Of a stretch of DNA of 64,000 nucleotides, positions 1 through 9,421 are shown one piece after another. Each line of letters opens with the position of its first letter. Within the stretch, counting starts at the first letter, position 1. Source of the DNA: Enterobacteriaceae bacterium B14 (GTDB taxonomy: Bacteria; Pseudomonadota; Gammaproteobacteria; Enterobacterales; Enterobacteriaceae); assembly GCA_000307305.1 (NCBI GenBank), contig DF158882.1, forward strand, positions 176,576 through 240,575, written 5' to 3'. Below the pieces are notes generated by a model. That model saw only the letters and a program-made list of their open reading frames with translations. It did no database searches and was not told the DNA's origin. A program made the translations under genes and the position numbers.

Positions 1-3
1 AAT

Positions 4-216
4 CTACCTATATATATTAATGTAATTACCTATTGTATTATTTTTAATGTCGATATCATATTGCATCAGATCTCCCAATTTATTTTTCTTTTCTTCAGTA
101 AGTGGAACTAACAGAATAGATACACCATAACTGGTTTTTATATTTTTATTAAAACCCATCGCTGAGTAGTCTTCAGGAATAGCAATAATTGAGCTTTCTA
201 TTAGCTCACCATTCAT
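4..216 (-). CDS. Short hypothetical protein, possibly a gene remnant
   Basis: A 70-residue open frame starting MNGELIES and ending NYINIYR before a TAG stop. I do not recognise the family. The frame stays open for 17 codons upstream of the ATG, to an in-frame TGA at 268-270. An overlapping minus-strand frame (ending TGA at 233-235) also looks codon-like, for example the stretch KDAVVYDRIMKILSGL. This suggests one longer gene broken by a frameshift rather than a true 70-residue protein. The region is strongly AT-rich, unlike the genes from 520 onward, and resembles the AT-rich orphan immunity debris common near rhs loci. That link is inference. No ribosome binding site is evident before the ATG. 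Confidence 0.3.
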   Translation of the reverse strand: MNGELIESSIIAIPEDYSAMGFNKNIKTSYGVSILLVPLTEEKKNKLGDLMQYDIDIKNNTIGNYINIYR

Positions 217-519
217 ATTGTATTTATCAATCTCATTGATATAAAAGATGGCAAAATATTTTATTTTTCAATGAAAAAGGCATCAGCGTGTTTGTCGAAA
301 TTAAGCCTGATAGTATTTTCATTATTCTGTCATATACCACTGCGTCTTTTTGATATTAAATCATTAGATTTAGTTCACCTTACATTATCAATAAATTCTA
401 TATTCATTTTTTAATTTATTTTCAGTTAATTAAGGTAACTGTTCTTGCCAAAAATAATATTTTTATCGCTAGTATTAATATATTTATTATGCTTAATATC
501 AGTGTGCCGCTATATCTCC
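217..519. other. AT-rich intergenic stretch without an intact gene
   Basis: I see only AT-rich sequence with short broken frames, which fits gene decay. No clear terminator follows the PLD-fold gene that ends at 520. Confidence 0.4.
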
Positions 520-1203
520 TCAATATGCATTAAACTGTAACCACAACTTGTCAAACTCTCTTTGATAAGGTGATACCAATGCCATATTACTGGTGGTAAG
601 AATGTTTTCGTTATTATTATCCGAAGCGCTGCGAGTCCAGTTAAAGCTGCCATTCAACAGTAATTGGCGGTCAAATAGCGCAAACTTATGGTGCATGTGG
701 TATGGCGAGTTATCCATAACTAAGGGGATACCTTGCTGTTTAAGCCACTGGATATCGCTACCGCGGTCTAGCGATTTATCATCATCAGTGATGATACGAA
801 TGTTGACTCCCCGACGGTGAGTCGCGGCTATTGCTTTGGTCAGCATGTCGTCGGCGATAGTAAACACGCAAATATCGACGTTTTTTTCGGCCTTATGCAA
901 CATATCGCAGACGATTTTTTTGCACCCTAAACCCGGAGAAAAGTTCGCAGTTGTCTTGATGTCTGTCTGCTCGCGGCTCATTGTTTTGACGATATTTTCT
1001 AGCCATTTCAACACAGCAAAATGATTTTCTGGCACTGCCGCTAACTGCTCTCTTGCCAGAGCGAAGGCTTGGTTACGGATAAAGTTGAGCTTCTCTTCGT
1101 TTTGCGTACCGAGGTATTGCTTTAGTTGCTGTCGTTCTGGCTCATCGAGGCGCAAATTCGCTAGAGTATCACGTAGAAACTGTTCCAACGTGTTGAGGTT
1201 CAT
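520..1203 (-). CDS. Phospholipase D-fold nuclease-like protein (single HKD motif)
   Basis: A 227-residue protein. The N-terminal 80 residues are helical and charged. The rest is a phospholipase D superfamily domain beginning near CKKIVCDMLHKAEKNVDICV. One HKD motif is visible: HHKFALFD followed by GSFNWTRSA, with N residues and E downstream (NNNENIL). Single-HKD proteins of this type (the Nuc/Pld6-like group) act as dimers, either as endonucleases or on phosphodiesters. No signal peptide is present, so it is probably cytoplasmic. It is the last gene of the minus-strand operon with the giant ATPase (41-bp gap), the flotillin-like protein and the YqiJ-like protein, which suggests it is an effector or processing enzyme for that system. 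The fold assignment is firm; nuclease activity and substrate are inferred. Confidence 0.8.
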   Translation of the reverse strand: MNLNTLEQFLRDTLANLRLDEPERQQLKQYLGTQNEEKLNFIRNQAFALAREQLAAVPENHFAVLKWLENIVKTMSREQTDIKTTANFSPGLGCKKIVCDMLHKAEKNVDICVFTIADDMLTKAIAATHRRGVNIRIITDDDKSLDRGSDIQWLKQQGIPLVMDNSPYHMHHKFALFDRQLLLNGSFNWTRSASDNNNENILTTSNMALVSPYQREFDKLWLQFNAY

Positions 1204-1244
1204 CGCTACTCTCCTTCTAACGTGCTAGAGCTAATATTGCGCCC

Positions 1245-4200
1245 CTATTCGGGGCGCAAAGCTTGTACGCTTTCGACTAAACCAGCGAGTTGATGCACGA
1301 TCTGGTTGCCGATATCGTGACTCCCTCGGCTGGCAGCACGGTTATGGGTAAACTCCTGTTTGATCTGTGCCCAACGCTCTCGCTGTTGTTCATCCAGTGT
1401 ACCGCGCATTTCTGCCAGTTTTAGCAGGTTTTCCTCTGCCCCGGAGGTGAGAAGCTGAGCTTCGCTAAGGTAGTGGTCGTCGATTAACTGACGGATCTCA
1501 TCTTTGTTCATCACAGGCGAAATCTTCTCTACCAGTTTACTCATGTTCCGGTAGCTGCCCTGTAATTTAAACGGCGGCTCGGTGCGATACTCATCGGCTT
1601 GTGCTGCGCTGATGATGTATTGCTGATTAACCTTAAGCAGGGTATCGCGTACGGTGATGAGATGTTGCAACAGCGTCGTGATATCACGTAGCTCCGTCTC
1701 GCTATAACCGTAACTGAGTTGATTCGCGGTGAACGAACGTCCCATAGCGCGATCGACAAGCTGATAGAGGTCATTCATATCACGCAATGCCAGTGGGGCT
1801 AGCAGAGGGTTAGATGTCAGGCAGTTTTCTATATAGCTAAGTGCGAAAGTTTCTTCCAGCCCACCAAGTACTTCGCCGAGATTGTAGACATCGGCGCGGT
1901 TGGCCAACATATCGGGAATGGTGAAGACTTCGCCCGATTCCGTATAGGGGTTACCCGCCATGACGACGCAGAATTTTTTACCCTTGAGATCGTAGGTACG
2001 GCTCTGTCCATTCCATACACCTTCAATGCGGCGTGTACCGTCACACAGAGAGATGAATTTCTGTAAAAACTCGGGATGAGTATGCTGAATATCATCGACA
2101 TAGAGCATGACGTTATTGCCCATCTCTAAGGCCAGATTGAGCTTCTCTAACTCTTGGCGAGCTGTTGCGTTGTCCGCCTGCGTTGGGTCGAGTGAATGCA
2201 CACCATGCCCTAGTGCTGGGCCATTAATTTTCATGAAGATAAGCCCTAACCGGTTAGCGATATACTCCATTAGTGTGGTTTTACCGTAGCCAGGAGGGGA
2301 GATGAGTAGCAGTAATCCCATGAGATCCGTGCGTTTATTTTCACCGACGGTACCCATTTGTTTGGCGAGGTTATCTCCGATTATAGGCAGATAGACATCG
2401 TTAATCAGTCGGTTACGTACGAAGGAGCTAAGAGGGCGGGCCTTAAATTCGCTTAGGCGAAGATGCTCCCTCTCTTGTTGAAGCAATGTCTGGCGTGCCC
2501 CTTGGTAGCGCTGGAACTCTGGAATAAAGACCTTACGATGTTTGCGTACCCTGCCGAAGAACTCATCGACGGTCAGTGTGAGTTGGCGGTTTTGAATACG
2601 TGGATGCTCTCCCATTAATTCACTAACAGTGAAGCTCAGGTCGATTTGACTGAATCGTCGATTGCTTAAGGCGGTGGAAGGCAATAGCTCCAGAAGTACG
2701 GCTTCAGGGATGTATTCTTGCAATGCTGAGAACTCTTCCTGCGAACATAGACCTGTAAGCCAGTTTTCAGCCAGTATCCAACATTCACTAATACGCCCCT
2801 CCATATTCTCGATAGAGTGGCGATAGTCGGCCCACATATGAGCATCTTCAAGACGTTGTTGTAGGTTTTCTTGTAGCTGTCGGGCATATTTGCTAAAGAC
2901 GGTCTCAATGTTTGCTTCACTGAGTAATAGACTCAGATATTCCGCGCCTTGAATGAAGTGGAAATGCTCTGTGGCAATCGTGTGCTGGGCATAGAAATGT
3001 GTTAGCTCAGATTGTATCTCTTGTTGCAATGCAAGAATTCCAGCATCACTCTTGAATAGCTGTTGGATATTTAGACTGGTGCGAGCGCGTTCTGGCCATC
3101 GAGATACCAGAGGATCATTCTGCTTAAACTGCCAGAATAGGAGTGCAAGTGCTCTCGCTCTAGGGTTAAAGCGTAGCAAGCCTGCACTTTTCCCAACAGG
3201 AAGTAAACGCTGTAAGATGAGTGCGGCATCATAATCGTGAATGCCTTTTTGGTAACCCTCTTTATAGCGAGGAGAGGCAAAATCACGGACATAACGAACG
3301 AGTTCCTCTCGCTGGCCGAGACGCTCTTCTATCTGTTCTAAGGTTAGCCCCTCTTCATGGCGGCTAGCGGTACGAATTAGCGTCGCTGCGAGATATTCGG
3401 CACGATAAACAGTATCGGATTCTGACTCAAGAGAGCTTTGCCAATAAGCTTGCAGTGAGTCTAGAGTTTCATTTTGAACTCGCTCCTGAAAGTCAGTTCC
3501 CGTTAAGTGTAGATATAACCCATCGGAGTGGGGAAGGAGTGTCAGGTCTAGCTCTTGGGTATTCACGCTAAAACGGTGCCGGGGACCGAGTTTGATAACG
3601 TTACCATCGGCTTCAAAGATCTCTGATTTATCACGCAGCACACGTAGAGCTTGATCTTTTGCGGCCTTAAAGCGAGCTTCAATATCATCCGCTTTTACGC
3701 TGTCTTTCAAATCGCGTAGACGTTCGGCAATATCACGAATCTTCTGCGCCATGGGGTCTGAGGCAAAGAAGGTGTTTAGCTCTTCTGGTGTATTCAGGCG
3801 GGTGACTCGGCGCGGTAAACTATCCAGAATACGTTCTGCCGCGACCTTCAACGATTGAGTCTTGCGTTGGCGCTCTTCAAGCAACATCTGTTTGTGGCTT
3901 TCGAACGTTTCTAGCATCTCTTCGCGTTTGCTAAAGATATCGTTGATGAACGTTTCGTTTTCGCTAAAACGGCTCTCTAGCTCTTCAAGCTGAACGAGCA
4001 GGCGCGATAGCTGTTCATCACAGCGCTCTGGGTCACTAGATTGAGCGAGTGCTGCCGTAATACTCTGACCAAAAAGCTTAAACTGAGCACCAAACTGGGC
4101 GATAGTTTCAACTGATGCCTGCTCTTTGTGGCGTTGCTGGGCGCGAACACGTGTCTGGTTTAAGCGAGCATAGATCTCGGAGATGGCATCGACGATACGA

Positions 4201-6191
4201 ACTTGTTCAGTCGCATCCTCAAATGTGAGTGAGGCCATCAGCGCTGATAGCATATCCAGGTTGCCCGCAGTTTGCTCCAACTCGGCAAGTGGCACGGTGA
4301 GTTGGGCTGCATTTGCTGTTCCTTGAATTTGGGCATCGACTTCGTTTAACCGTAGGATATAGGGCTGCATAGCCTGTTCGGAGGCGAGGAAGTGAGCACA
4401 GTTCTGCGCGATTTCAACGTGGCGGGCCTTAATCGCTTCCGACATGGCATTGATACGATCCAAATCGATATAGCGGCGATCGCGTAGCGTAATGAGTAAG
4501 CCCTGTTGAGCATTAAGATCGTTGAGCGCATCAATGTAGGCCTGAACGCTTTCCCACTCTTCGCCTATTAACGTATTAAGTAGCTGTTTCTGGCGTGTCT
4601 CTGCCTCAGCCATTTCGCGGGCGGACTGTTTACGAATACTCTCAACTTTCTCATATTCATCTAATACATGTTCGCTGGTACTGATGATTTCACGCAGCAG
4701 TTCAGAAACGCCTATTTGCTGCTTATCGTCCAGCCAGTAGTAGTTGTCGAAGAGCTTGCGAGTATCCGTACTTAGTTTTTCATAAATCTGTGAAGAAACT
4801 TCTAGCGACTCCGTTACCCGGGCAACTTGATACAACTCAGAGATACCACGAACTAGCTCAGCATTGCCGATTCTTCCCATGAAGGTATTTTTTGTTGGCT
4901 GGAGTGCGGCAAATTCTTCGGTGTAATAGGGGGTTTGCCAGACTTGAATTGGGTGAATGCGTGTTGGCTCGGTATCGTCGCCAGAGAAGATAACCATGCG
5001 GCCATCTTCCATCATTGCATAGCCGTGGCTGTAGATCGGGTTTTGGAGTTGGCGACGGATCATGTTGTAGTTGAACAGCGCAAGCTCACCTTCTTCTGGT
5101 TGATAGAAGATATAGAGTACATCTTCGCCGTTAGGCGATCGGCGAATACGGCGAAAACGCATGCCTTGCATCGACTGCTCGAAAGTCTTGTATTCACCAC
5201 TTTGCAGATAGTAACCACCGGGGAAGATGATACCGTGATCTTCTGGCAACTGAACACAGGCTTCACCAATCGCGTCGATTCGAATGACTTTTTGAGTGAG
5301 AGTATTAAAGACAAGATAGCGCCATGCCTCTTCACGATAAGGCTGAATCTTTAGCAGGATTAGGCTGCCGACCTTGGCATACTCAATCTGTGCATCAATA
5401 AGAGATTGGTTTTTGTCTAGAACGTCTTCCTGATAGATGCCTAGGCCATCTTCGGTATTGTTCTCGATTTTCACTGTCAGGTCGCCATTCACCGTTTCAA
5501 CGAAAACGGTGTCGAGAATGTTCATGTGCGGATGACGACCGCTGACAGCATTTTCTCGAGTGGTTTTCTGCCACTCAAAATCATAAGGCGGGGGAAGGGC
5601 GATATCACGTTCACCACGGTTATCGATATAACGAATCTCTTTGCGATCGCTTGAGATAGACCAGCGGAAGACGCGAATATCTGAGATACGTTCGCCTATC
5701 TGGAAGCTGGCTAGGATCTTTCCATCACGCTCTAAAAGTTGTAGCAGGCGAGTATTTTTGTAATAGGTGTATAACTCGTTAAAGTCCTGCACGAAGCTGG
5801 GAATGTTGAGAAACGAGTTCTCTAAATCGACGGGATCGGCTTCGAATTCGCCCTCTCTTTCCACAAGACGATAGAGAGAAAAGACATCGTTTATGTTGGT
5901 TTCGCGTTTTAGGCCAATGAAGACGTTGTAGCCAAACAGTAGCCACTCGCCTACTCGCACAATATCACGTGCCTGACAGTTGTTTTCAGTGCGGATGCGA
6001 GTTCTGGCGATGATATCTAACTGGCTGCTGCCGAACTCATCTAAGCGCTGCTGGTTGAGTTCATTCGTTCTGTTTAGAAGTTGGCGGCCTTGTTCATTTA
6101 ACCGTTTTTGCAGGATCTCATAAGCTCCGCCTTCCGCTACGGCGATATCTAGTAATTCTTGTTCTCGTTGGGTGTCTTGAGTGTCAGTCAT
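1245..6191 (-). CDS. Giant AAA ATPase of the 'DNA repair ATPase' family
   Basis: About 1,648 residues. The open frame extends 12 codons further upstream, but the ATG at 6191 (MTDTQDTQ) has a GGAG 8 nt away, and the extension would overlap a hairpin. The first ~400 residues are a beta-rich domain. The middle (~430-900) is predicted coiled coil, rich in E, Q and R. A C-terminal AAA module near residue 1300 has Walker A PPGYGKTT and Walker B VMLYVDD, followed by a sensor-like VVMAGNPY. The family carries the database label 'DNA repair ATPase' without, as far as I know, direct proof of repair function. It lies 86 bp after the flotillin gene, in one operon, so a membrane-associated remodelling role is at least as plausible. 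The presence of an ATPase is certain; the biological role is unknown. Confidence 0.8.
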   Translation of the reverse strand: MTDTQDTQREQELLDIAVAEGGAYEILQKRLNEQGRQLLNRTNELNQQRLDEFGSSQLDIIARTRIRTENNCQARDIVRVGEWLLFGYNVFIGLKRETNINDVFSLYRLVEREGEFEADPVDLENSFLNIPSFVQDFNELYTYYKNTRLLQLLERDGKILASFQIGERISDIRVFRWSISSDRKEIRYIDNRGERDIALPPPYDFEWQKTTRENAVSGRHPHMNILDTVFVETVNGDLTVKIENNTEDGLGIYQEDVLDKNQSLIDAQIEYAKVGSLILLKIQPYREEAWRYLVFNTLTQKVIRIDAIGEACVQLPEDHGIIFPGGYYLQSGEYKTFEQSMQGMRFRRIRRSPNGEDVLYIFYQPEEGELALFNYNMIRRQLQNPIYSHGYAMMEDGRMVIFSGDDTEPTRIHPIQVWQTPYYTEEFAALQPTKNTFMGRIGNAELVRGISELYQVARVTESLEVSSQIYEKLSTDTRKLFDNYYWLDDKQQIGVSELLREIISTSEHVLDEYEKVESIRKQSAREMAEAETRQKQLLNTLIGEEWESVQAYIDALNDLNAQQGLLITLRDRRYIDLDRINAMSEAIKARHVEIAQNCAHFLASEQAMQPYILRLNEVDAQIQGTANAAQLTVPLAELEQTAGNLDMLSALMASLTFEDATEQVRIVDAISEIYARLNQTRVRAQQRHKEQASVETIAQFGAQFKLFGQSITAALAQSSDPERCDEQLSRLLVQLEELESRFSENETFINDIFSKREEMLETFESHKQMLLEERQRKTQSLKVAAERILDSLPRRVTRLNTPEELNTFFASDPMAQKIRDIAERLRDLKDSVKADDIEARFKAAKDQALRVLRDKSEIFEADGNVIKLGPRHRFSVNTQELDLTLLPHSDGLYLHLTGTDFQERVQNETLDSLQAYWQSSLESESDTVYRAEYLAATLIRTASRHEEGLTLEQIEERLGQREELVRYVRDFASPRYKEGYQKGIHDYDAALILQRLLPVGKSAGLLRFNPRARALALLFWQFKQNDPLVSRWPERARTSLNIQQLFKSDAGILALQQEIQSELTHFYAQHTIATEHFHFIQGAEYLSLLLSEANIETVFSKYARQLQENLQQRLEDAHMWADYRHSIENMEGRISECWILAENWLTGLCSQEEFSALQEYIPEAVLLELLPSTALSNRRFSQIDLSFTVSELMGEHPRIQNRQLTLTVDEFFGRVRKHRKVFIPEFQRYQGARQTLLQQEREHLRLSEFKARPLSSFVRNRLINDVYLPIIGDNLAKQMGTVGENKRTDLMGLLLLISPPGYGKTTLMEYIANRLGLIFMKINGPALGHGVHSLDPTQADNATARQELEKLNLALEMGNNVMLYVDDIQHTHPEFLQKFISLCDGTRRIEGVWNGQSRTYDLKGKKFCVVMAGNPYTESGEVFTIPDMLANRADVYNLGEVLGGLEETFALSYIENCLTSNPLLAPLALRDMNDLYQLVDRAMGRSFTANQLSYGYSETELRDITTLLQHLITVRDTLLKVNQQYIISAAQADEYRTEPPFKLQGSYRNMSKLVEKISPVMNKDEIRQLIDDHYLSEAQLLTSGAEENLLKLAEMRGTLDEQQRERWAQIKQEFTHNRAASRGSHDIGNQIVHQLAGLVESVQALRPE

Positions 6192-6217
6192 ATTTGCCGC
6201 TCCGTGGTACAGCAGAT

Positions 6218-6249
6218 ATAACGCCACACTAGCAATAATGTGGCGTTAT
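6218..6249 (-). repeat. Intra-operon hairpin between flotillin and ATPase genes
   Basis: A perfect 11-bp inverted repeat, ATAACGCCACA at 6218-6228 and TGTGGCGTTAT at 6239-6249, with a 10-nt loop. It sits in the short gap between the flotillin-like stop and the ATPase start. No T-run follows it on the minus strand, so it is more likely an mRNA processing or stability element, or a partial attenuator, than a full terminator. Confidence 0.5.
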
Positions 6250-6277
6250 AAGGTGATTAAACACATACAAGGAAGAA

Positions 6278-8410
6278 CTATTCTTCCGATGAGTGCTCCT
6301 GCTTGGAGGTGTTTTTTGTTTCCTCTATGAGCGTGCTTTTTGGGTTCGTAAACTGAGAAATCAGTGCTTGAACTGCCGGGTCTTGTAGCAGAGTTTCGGC
6401 TGTACTTGCCTCTTTGGTGCTTAACAATCGTTGCATAACTTGTTGTACCAGAGGGCTCTTACTCACCACGCCTTCAATGGCTTTGCCCACAGAGAGGGAG
6501 CGAGAGAAGTTTTCGAAGTAGTTACCTTCACCACCAACAATCTCGATATTAGCTTTACCCAGCGCCGTAGACAGGACTTCGGCCTGATCTTTCGCGATCT
6601 CTTTGTTAGCTGCAATTGCCGCCATCGCTTCGTCGAAGGTTTTCTCCAGACTGAGACGGAACTCTTCGTGGCCGCGTGCCGTATCGTTTAGGCTACCCAA
6701 GGCATTGAACTTTTCAGTCAGGCCTTTCGCTTCAGAGAGTAGACGCTCACGGATAACCTGGGCTTCAGCCATACCTTGTTTTTCGGCTGCATTCGCTTTC
6801 GCGATACCTACTTGTTCTTCACCACGCGCTTGCGCCACTAGTTTTTCTTCCAGCACTTTTGCATCAGCCAAGCCCTGTTTCTCGGAGGCATCAGCTTGCG
6901 CCTCTAGCACTCGTACCTTCGCCATGCCTTGCTCTTCATCACCACGTGCTTCCGCCAACATACGTTCGGAGAGGACTCTAGCCTGAACTAGACCTTCTTT
7001 CTCTTCAGCGGCGGCTAACGCCTGACGAACTCGGGCGTCAGCAAGACCTGATGCTGCTTGTTCGGCCTCAGTACCTTCTGCAAGGCGAATTTTTGCTTCG
7101 GCCGTTTTTGCTGCTGCTTCGAGTTCAGCTTGCGCCATGGTAGTGACTTCTAATGCTTTATGTTTCGCTGAATTTTCATCGGCTTCTGCCTGCTTAACTT
7201 GGCGTACCAAGTCTTGTTCAGCCTCGGCCTGTGCATGGAGAATAGTAACTTGTTTTAGGCGGTCAGCCTCAGATACTGCACGTACTTCTTTAATGCGTTC
7301 CTCTTCTTGTGCAACGGTCTTTTCAACGGCAACACGCTCACGGATTACGTTAGCAATATTCGTACGTTCTTCTTCTAACGCTTTCTCTTTTTCGATAGTT
7401 TGCAGTTCAACTTCTCGTTGACGTGCAACAACTTCAAGCTGCTTGGCGCGTTCCACTCGTTCGATTTCGATGCTAACCGCACGAGCACGGTTTTGCTGTG
7501 CGACTTCCACTTCGCGTTGGCGGTTCTCTTCGCGGATTTCGATCTCTTGCTGGGTCTGGATACGAGCCTGCTCTGATTTCAAGCGTTCCTCTTCCTGAAC
7601 CTTCGCCGTCTCTGCTTCTTCACGAGCACGGATCGTATCAATTTCACGTTTCTGACGTGCTTCGGCATCGGCCTGCTGGCGTTCTAAGGAGAGCGTTGCC
7701 TCACGGGTTTCTACGTTCTTTTTCTTGATCGCTAGCTCTTGGTTACGTTCCAGTTCGTTAGTAATAATGTTCTGGTTGGCGGTTAGCTCAGTGATCTTAC
7801 GGATACCTTCGGCATCCATAATATTGTTTGGATCGAGTGACGTCTTCGGCGTTTGCTCTAAATAGTCGATAGCTACGTCTTCTAGTGCATAACCGTTTAA
7901 GTCGTTGCCAATAACTTCGATGATGTGGTTACGGAAGGTTTGACGATCTTCAAACAGCTTAACGAATTCTGTCTGTTTACCGACGGTTTTCAGCGCTTCA
8001 GAGAACTTAGCATTGAAGAGTGCATTAACTGCGGGATGGTCACTAGCACGCTCGACACCAATAGATTTTGCGACTTTCAGAACGTCTTCACGAGTTTCGT
8101 TAACACGTAGGTAAAATGCCACGGTAATGTCTGCACGGAGGTTGTCTTTACAAATCAGACCATCTTTGCCACGGCGGTCAACTTCCATCGTGATCAGAGA
8201 GATGCGCATGAACTCTTTTTTGTGAATGACAGGTAAAACTAGCGCACCTGTAAATTTGACTTTCGGTTGGCTAGAAAGGTCGTTCACAATCAGTGCGGTA
8301 CCCTGGGGGACTTTGATATAGAAAGCTTTAAACAGAGCAAGTAGGGCAAGTATTATAAGGATAACACTACCCGCGGTAATGAGGAAGGGCATAAAAACTT
8401 CAATATCCAT
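6278..8410 (-). CDS. yqiK: Flotillin-like SPFH protein, YqiK family, long form
   Basis: A 710-residue membrane-anchored SPFH/band-7 protein. One transmembrane segment lies at about residues 8-28, followed by the SPFH domain (about 30-210, beginning KVPQGTALIV and including NGYALEDVAIDYLEQ). A very long coiled coil rich in E, A, Q and R then runs to about residue 610. Between about 430 and 600 are degenerate repeats of the type KQGLADAKVLEEKL/ARGEEQ. Flotillins oligomerise into membrane scaffolds. E. coli YqiK, paired with YqiJ, is about 550 residues, so this one carries a longer tail. The start is supported by GGGAG upstream of the ATG. Gene order YqiJ, YqiK, ATPase, PLD suggests the scaffold organises the ATPase at the membrane. 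Family assignment is confident; the role is inferred. Confidence 0.88.
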   Translation of the reverse strand: MDIEVFMPFLITAGSVILIILALLALFKAFYIKVPQGTALIVNDLSSQPKVKFTGALVLPVIHKKEFMRISLITMEVDRRGKDGLICKDNLRADITVAFYLRVNETREDVLKVAKSIGVERASDHPAVNALFNAKFSEALKTVGKQTEFVKLFEDRQTFRNHIIEVIGNDLNGYALEDVAIDYLEQTPKTSLDPNNIMDAEGIRKITELTANQNIITNELERNQELAIKKKNVETREATLSLERQQADAEARQKREIDTIRAREEAETAKVQEEERLKSEQARIQTQQEIEIREENRQREVEVAQQNRARAVSIEIERVERAKQLEVVARQREVELQTIEKEKALEEERTNIANVIRERVAVEKTVAQEEERIKEVRAVSEADRLKQVTILHAQAEAEQDLVRQVKQAEADENSAKHKALEVTTMAQAELEAAAKTAEAKIRLAEGTEAEQAASGLADARVRQALAAAEEKEGLVQARVLSERMLAEARGDEEQGMAKVRVLEAQADASEKQGLADAKVLEEKLVAQARGEEQVGIAKANAAEKQGMAEAQVIRERLLSEAKGLTEKFNALGSLNDTARGHEEFRLSLEKTFDEAMAAIAANKEIAKDQAEVLSTALGKANIEIVGGEGNYFENFSRSLSVGKAIEGVVSKSPLVQQVMQRLLSTKEASTAETLLQDPAVQALISQFTNPKSTLIEETKNTSKQEHSSEE

Positions 8411-8511
8411 AGATGAAACTCCCTGCTATCAAAAGTATTATAGGAAAAGGTGAAAATTATATAAATATGACTAATGTTATATCACACATGTATAGAGCCT
8501 AATAAACGAGC

Positions 8512-9159
8512 TTAAGCAAATCCTCTGAATTCCAATTCGCTTACCACTGTGTAGCTATTTTCGCTTGGGTTGTATTCAACAATCACAACGTGGTCACCCG
8601 TAGTAAAGGCATTTTCTTCTGGCGCACGTATTTTCAGAATGAGTCCTGCGCCGCCATCTTCTAGAACAGCTTCACCATGTTGTGGGGTAACTCGAAAACT
8701 TCTAACGACGACCTGCCGCCCCATTAGCGTCTGGCTTGTCATCGCTTCATTTTTCATAAGATTGAGCCAGCGACGCAGAGGTTGGACGGTAATGGAGGTT
8801 AAGAACAATGCGGCAAAGGCGACGAGAATAAGGGCGATAAAGCCGATAAGGTAACTCAGTATGCCAAAAGATAATCTATCTAGTAGAAGGTATTGGCAAA
8901 AATAGCTGATGAACCATGCATAGAGTGCAAAGATGCTAAACGTAATAGTGACGGGAATACCGGTTAAGCGAAATTTGATGAGTAGCCCTGATAGCCCAGT
9001 AACAGGAATATCACTATCGGTACTCGGAATATCAATGTCTAAACTATCCATATCCAGCAGTCCAACGGCGGTAATCAGCCAATAGATGATGACAATCACC
9101 AATAATAGACTGTAGAGGAAGGTAGGGAAGGAGAGCGAATGTTGTAAGAATAGAATCAT
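8512..9159 (-). CDS. yqiJ: YqiJ-like inner-membrane protein with OB-fold (NfeD-type) domain
   Basis: A 215-residue protein. Hydrophobic segments occur at about residues 12-33, 75-97 and 100-120. A soluble C-terminal beta-domain (about 140-215) contains MGRQVVVRSFRVTPQHGEAVLEDGG and GDHVVIVEYNPSENSYTV, which fits the OB-fold of NfeD-like flotillin partners. NfeD-type proteins are encoded beside flotillins and act with them at membranes. It is the first gene of the four-gene minus-strand operon; the flotillin-like gene starts 101 bp downstream. The ATG at 9159 has AAGG about 8 nt upstream. The partner role is established for the family; the role of this particular operon is not. Confidence 0.85.
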   Translation of the reverse strand: MILFLQHSLSFPTFLYSLLLVIVIIYWLITAVGLLDMDSLDIDIPSTDSDIPVTGLSGLLIKFRLTGIPVTITFSIFALYAWFISYFCQYLLLDRLSFGILSYLIGFIALILVAFAALFLTSITVQPLRRWLNLMKNEAMTSQTLMGRQVVVRSFRVTPQHGEAVLEDGGAGLILKIRAPEENAFTTGDHVVIVEYNPSENSYTVVSELEFRGFA

Positions 9160-9378
9160 TAAACAACCTTGTATACTGAAGATAAATGTACGCGAAGGCG
9201 TCCCTGTTAAATCGAGCTCTCACAAGATAATTTGAGCTGCATGAAGCAGATAATGCATTTGGCAGTATGTGCGATAAAAGCTTATGGGATCGGGTAATAA
9301 TGAGCAAGGTTATTTCGACGATAAGTGCCGAAAAAGAGTGTTTAAAAGATAAGCTAAGAATAACTATCTAATAGACAT

Positions 9379-9406
9379 AAAAAAACGGAGCATGATGCTC
9401 CGTTTT
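9379..9406 (-). terminator. Rho-independent terminator after crr
   Basis: The inverted repeat ACGGAGCAT/ATGCTCCGT is flanked by A-runs and T-runs. On the minus strand it reads hairpin followed by TTTTTTT, directly downstream of the crr stop, and so ends the pts operon. Confidence 0.85.
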
Positions 9407-9421
9407 CAGACTAATCAGCGA

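Noticed and set aside
4935..5354. 139-residue plus-strand open frame
   Set aside because: It is antisense inside the giant ATPase gene, has no ribosome binding site, and its composition follows from the codon pattern of the real gene.
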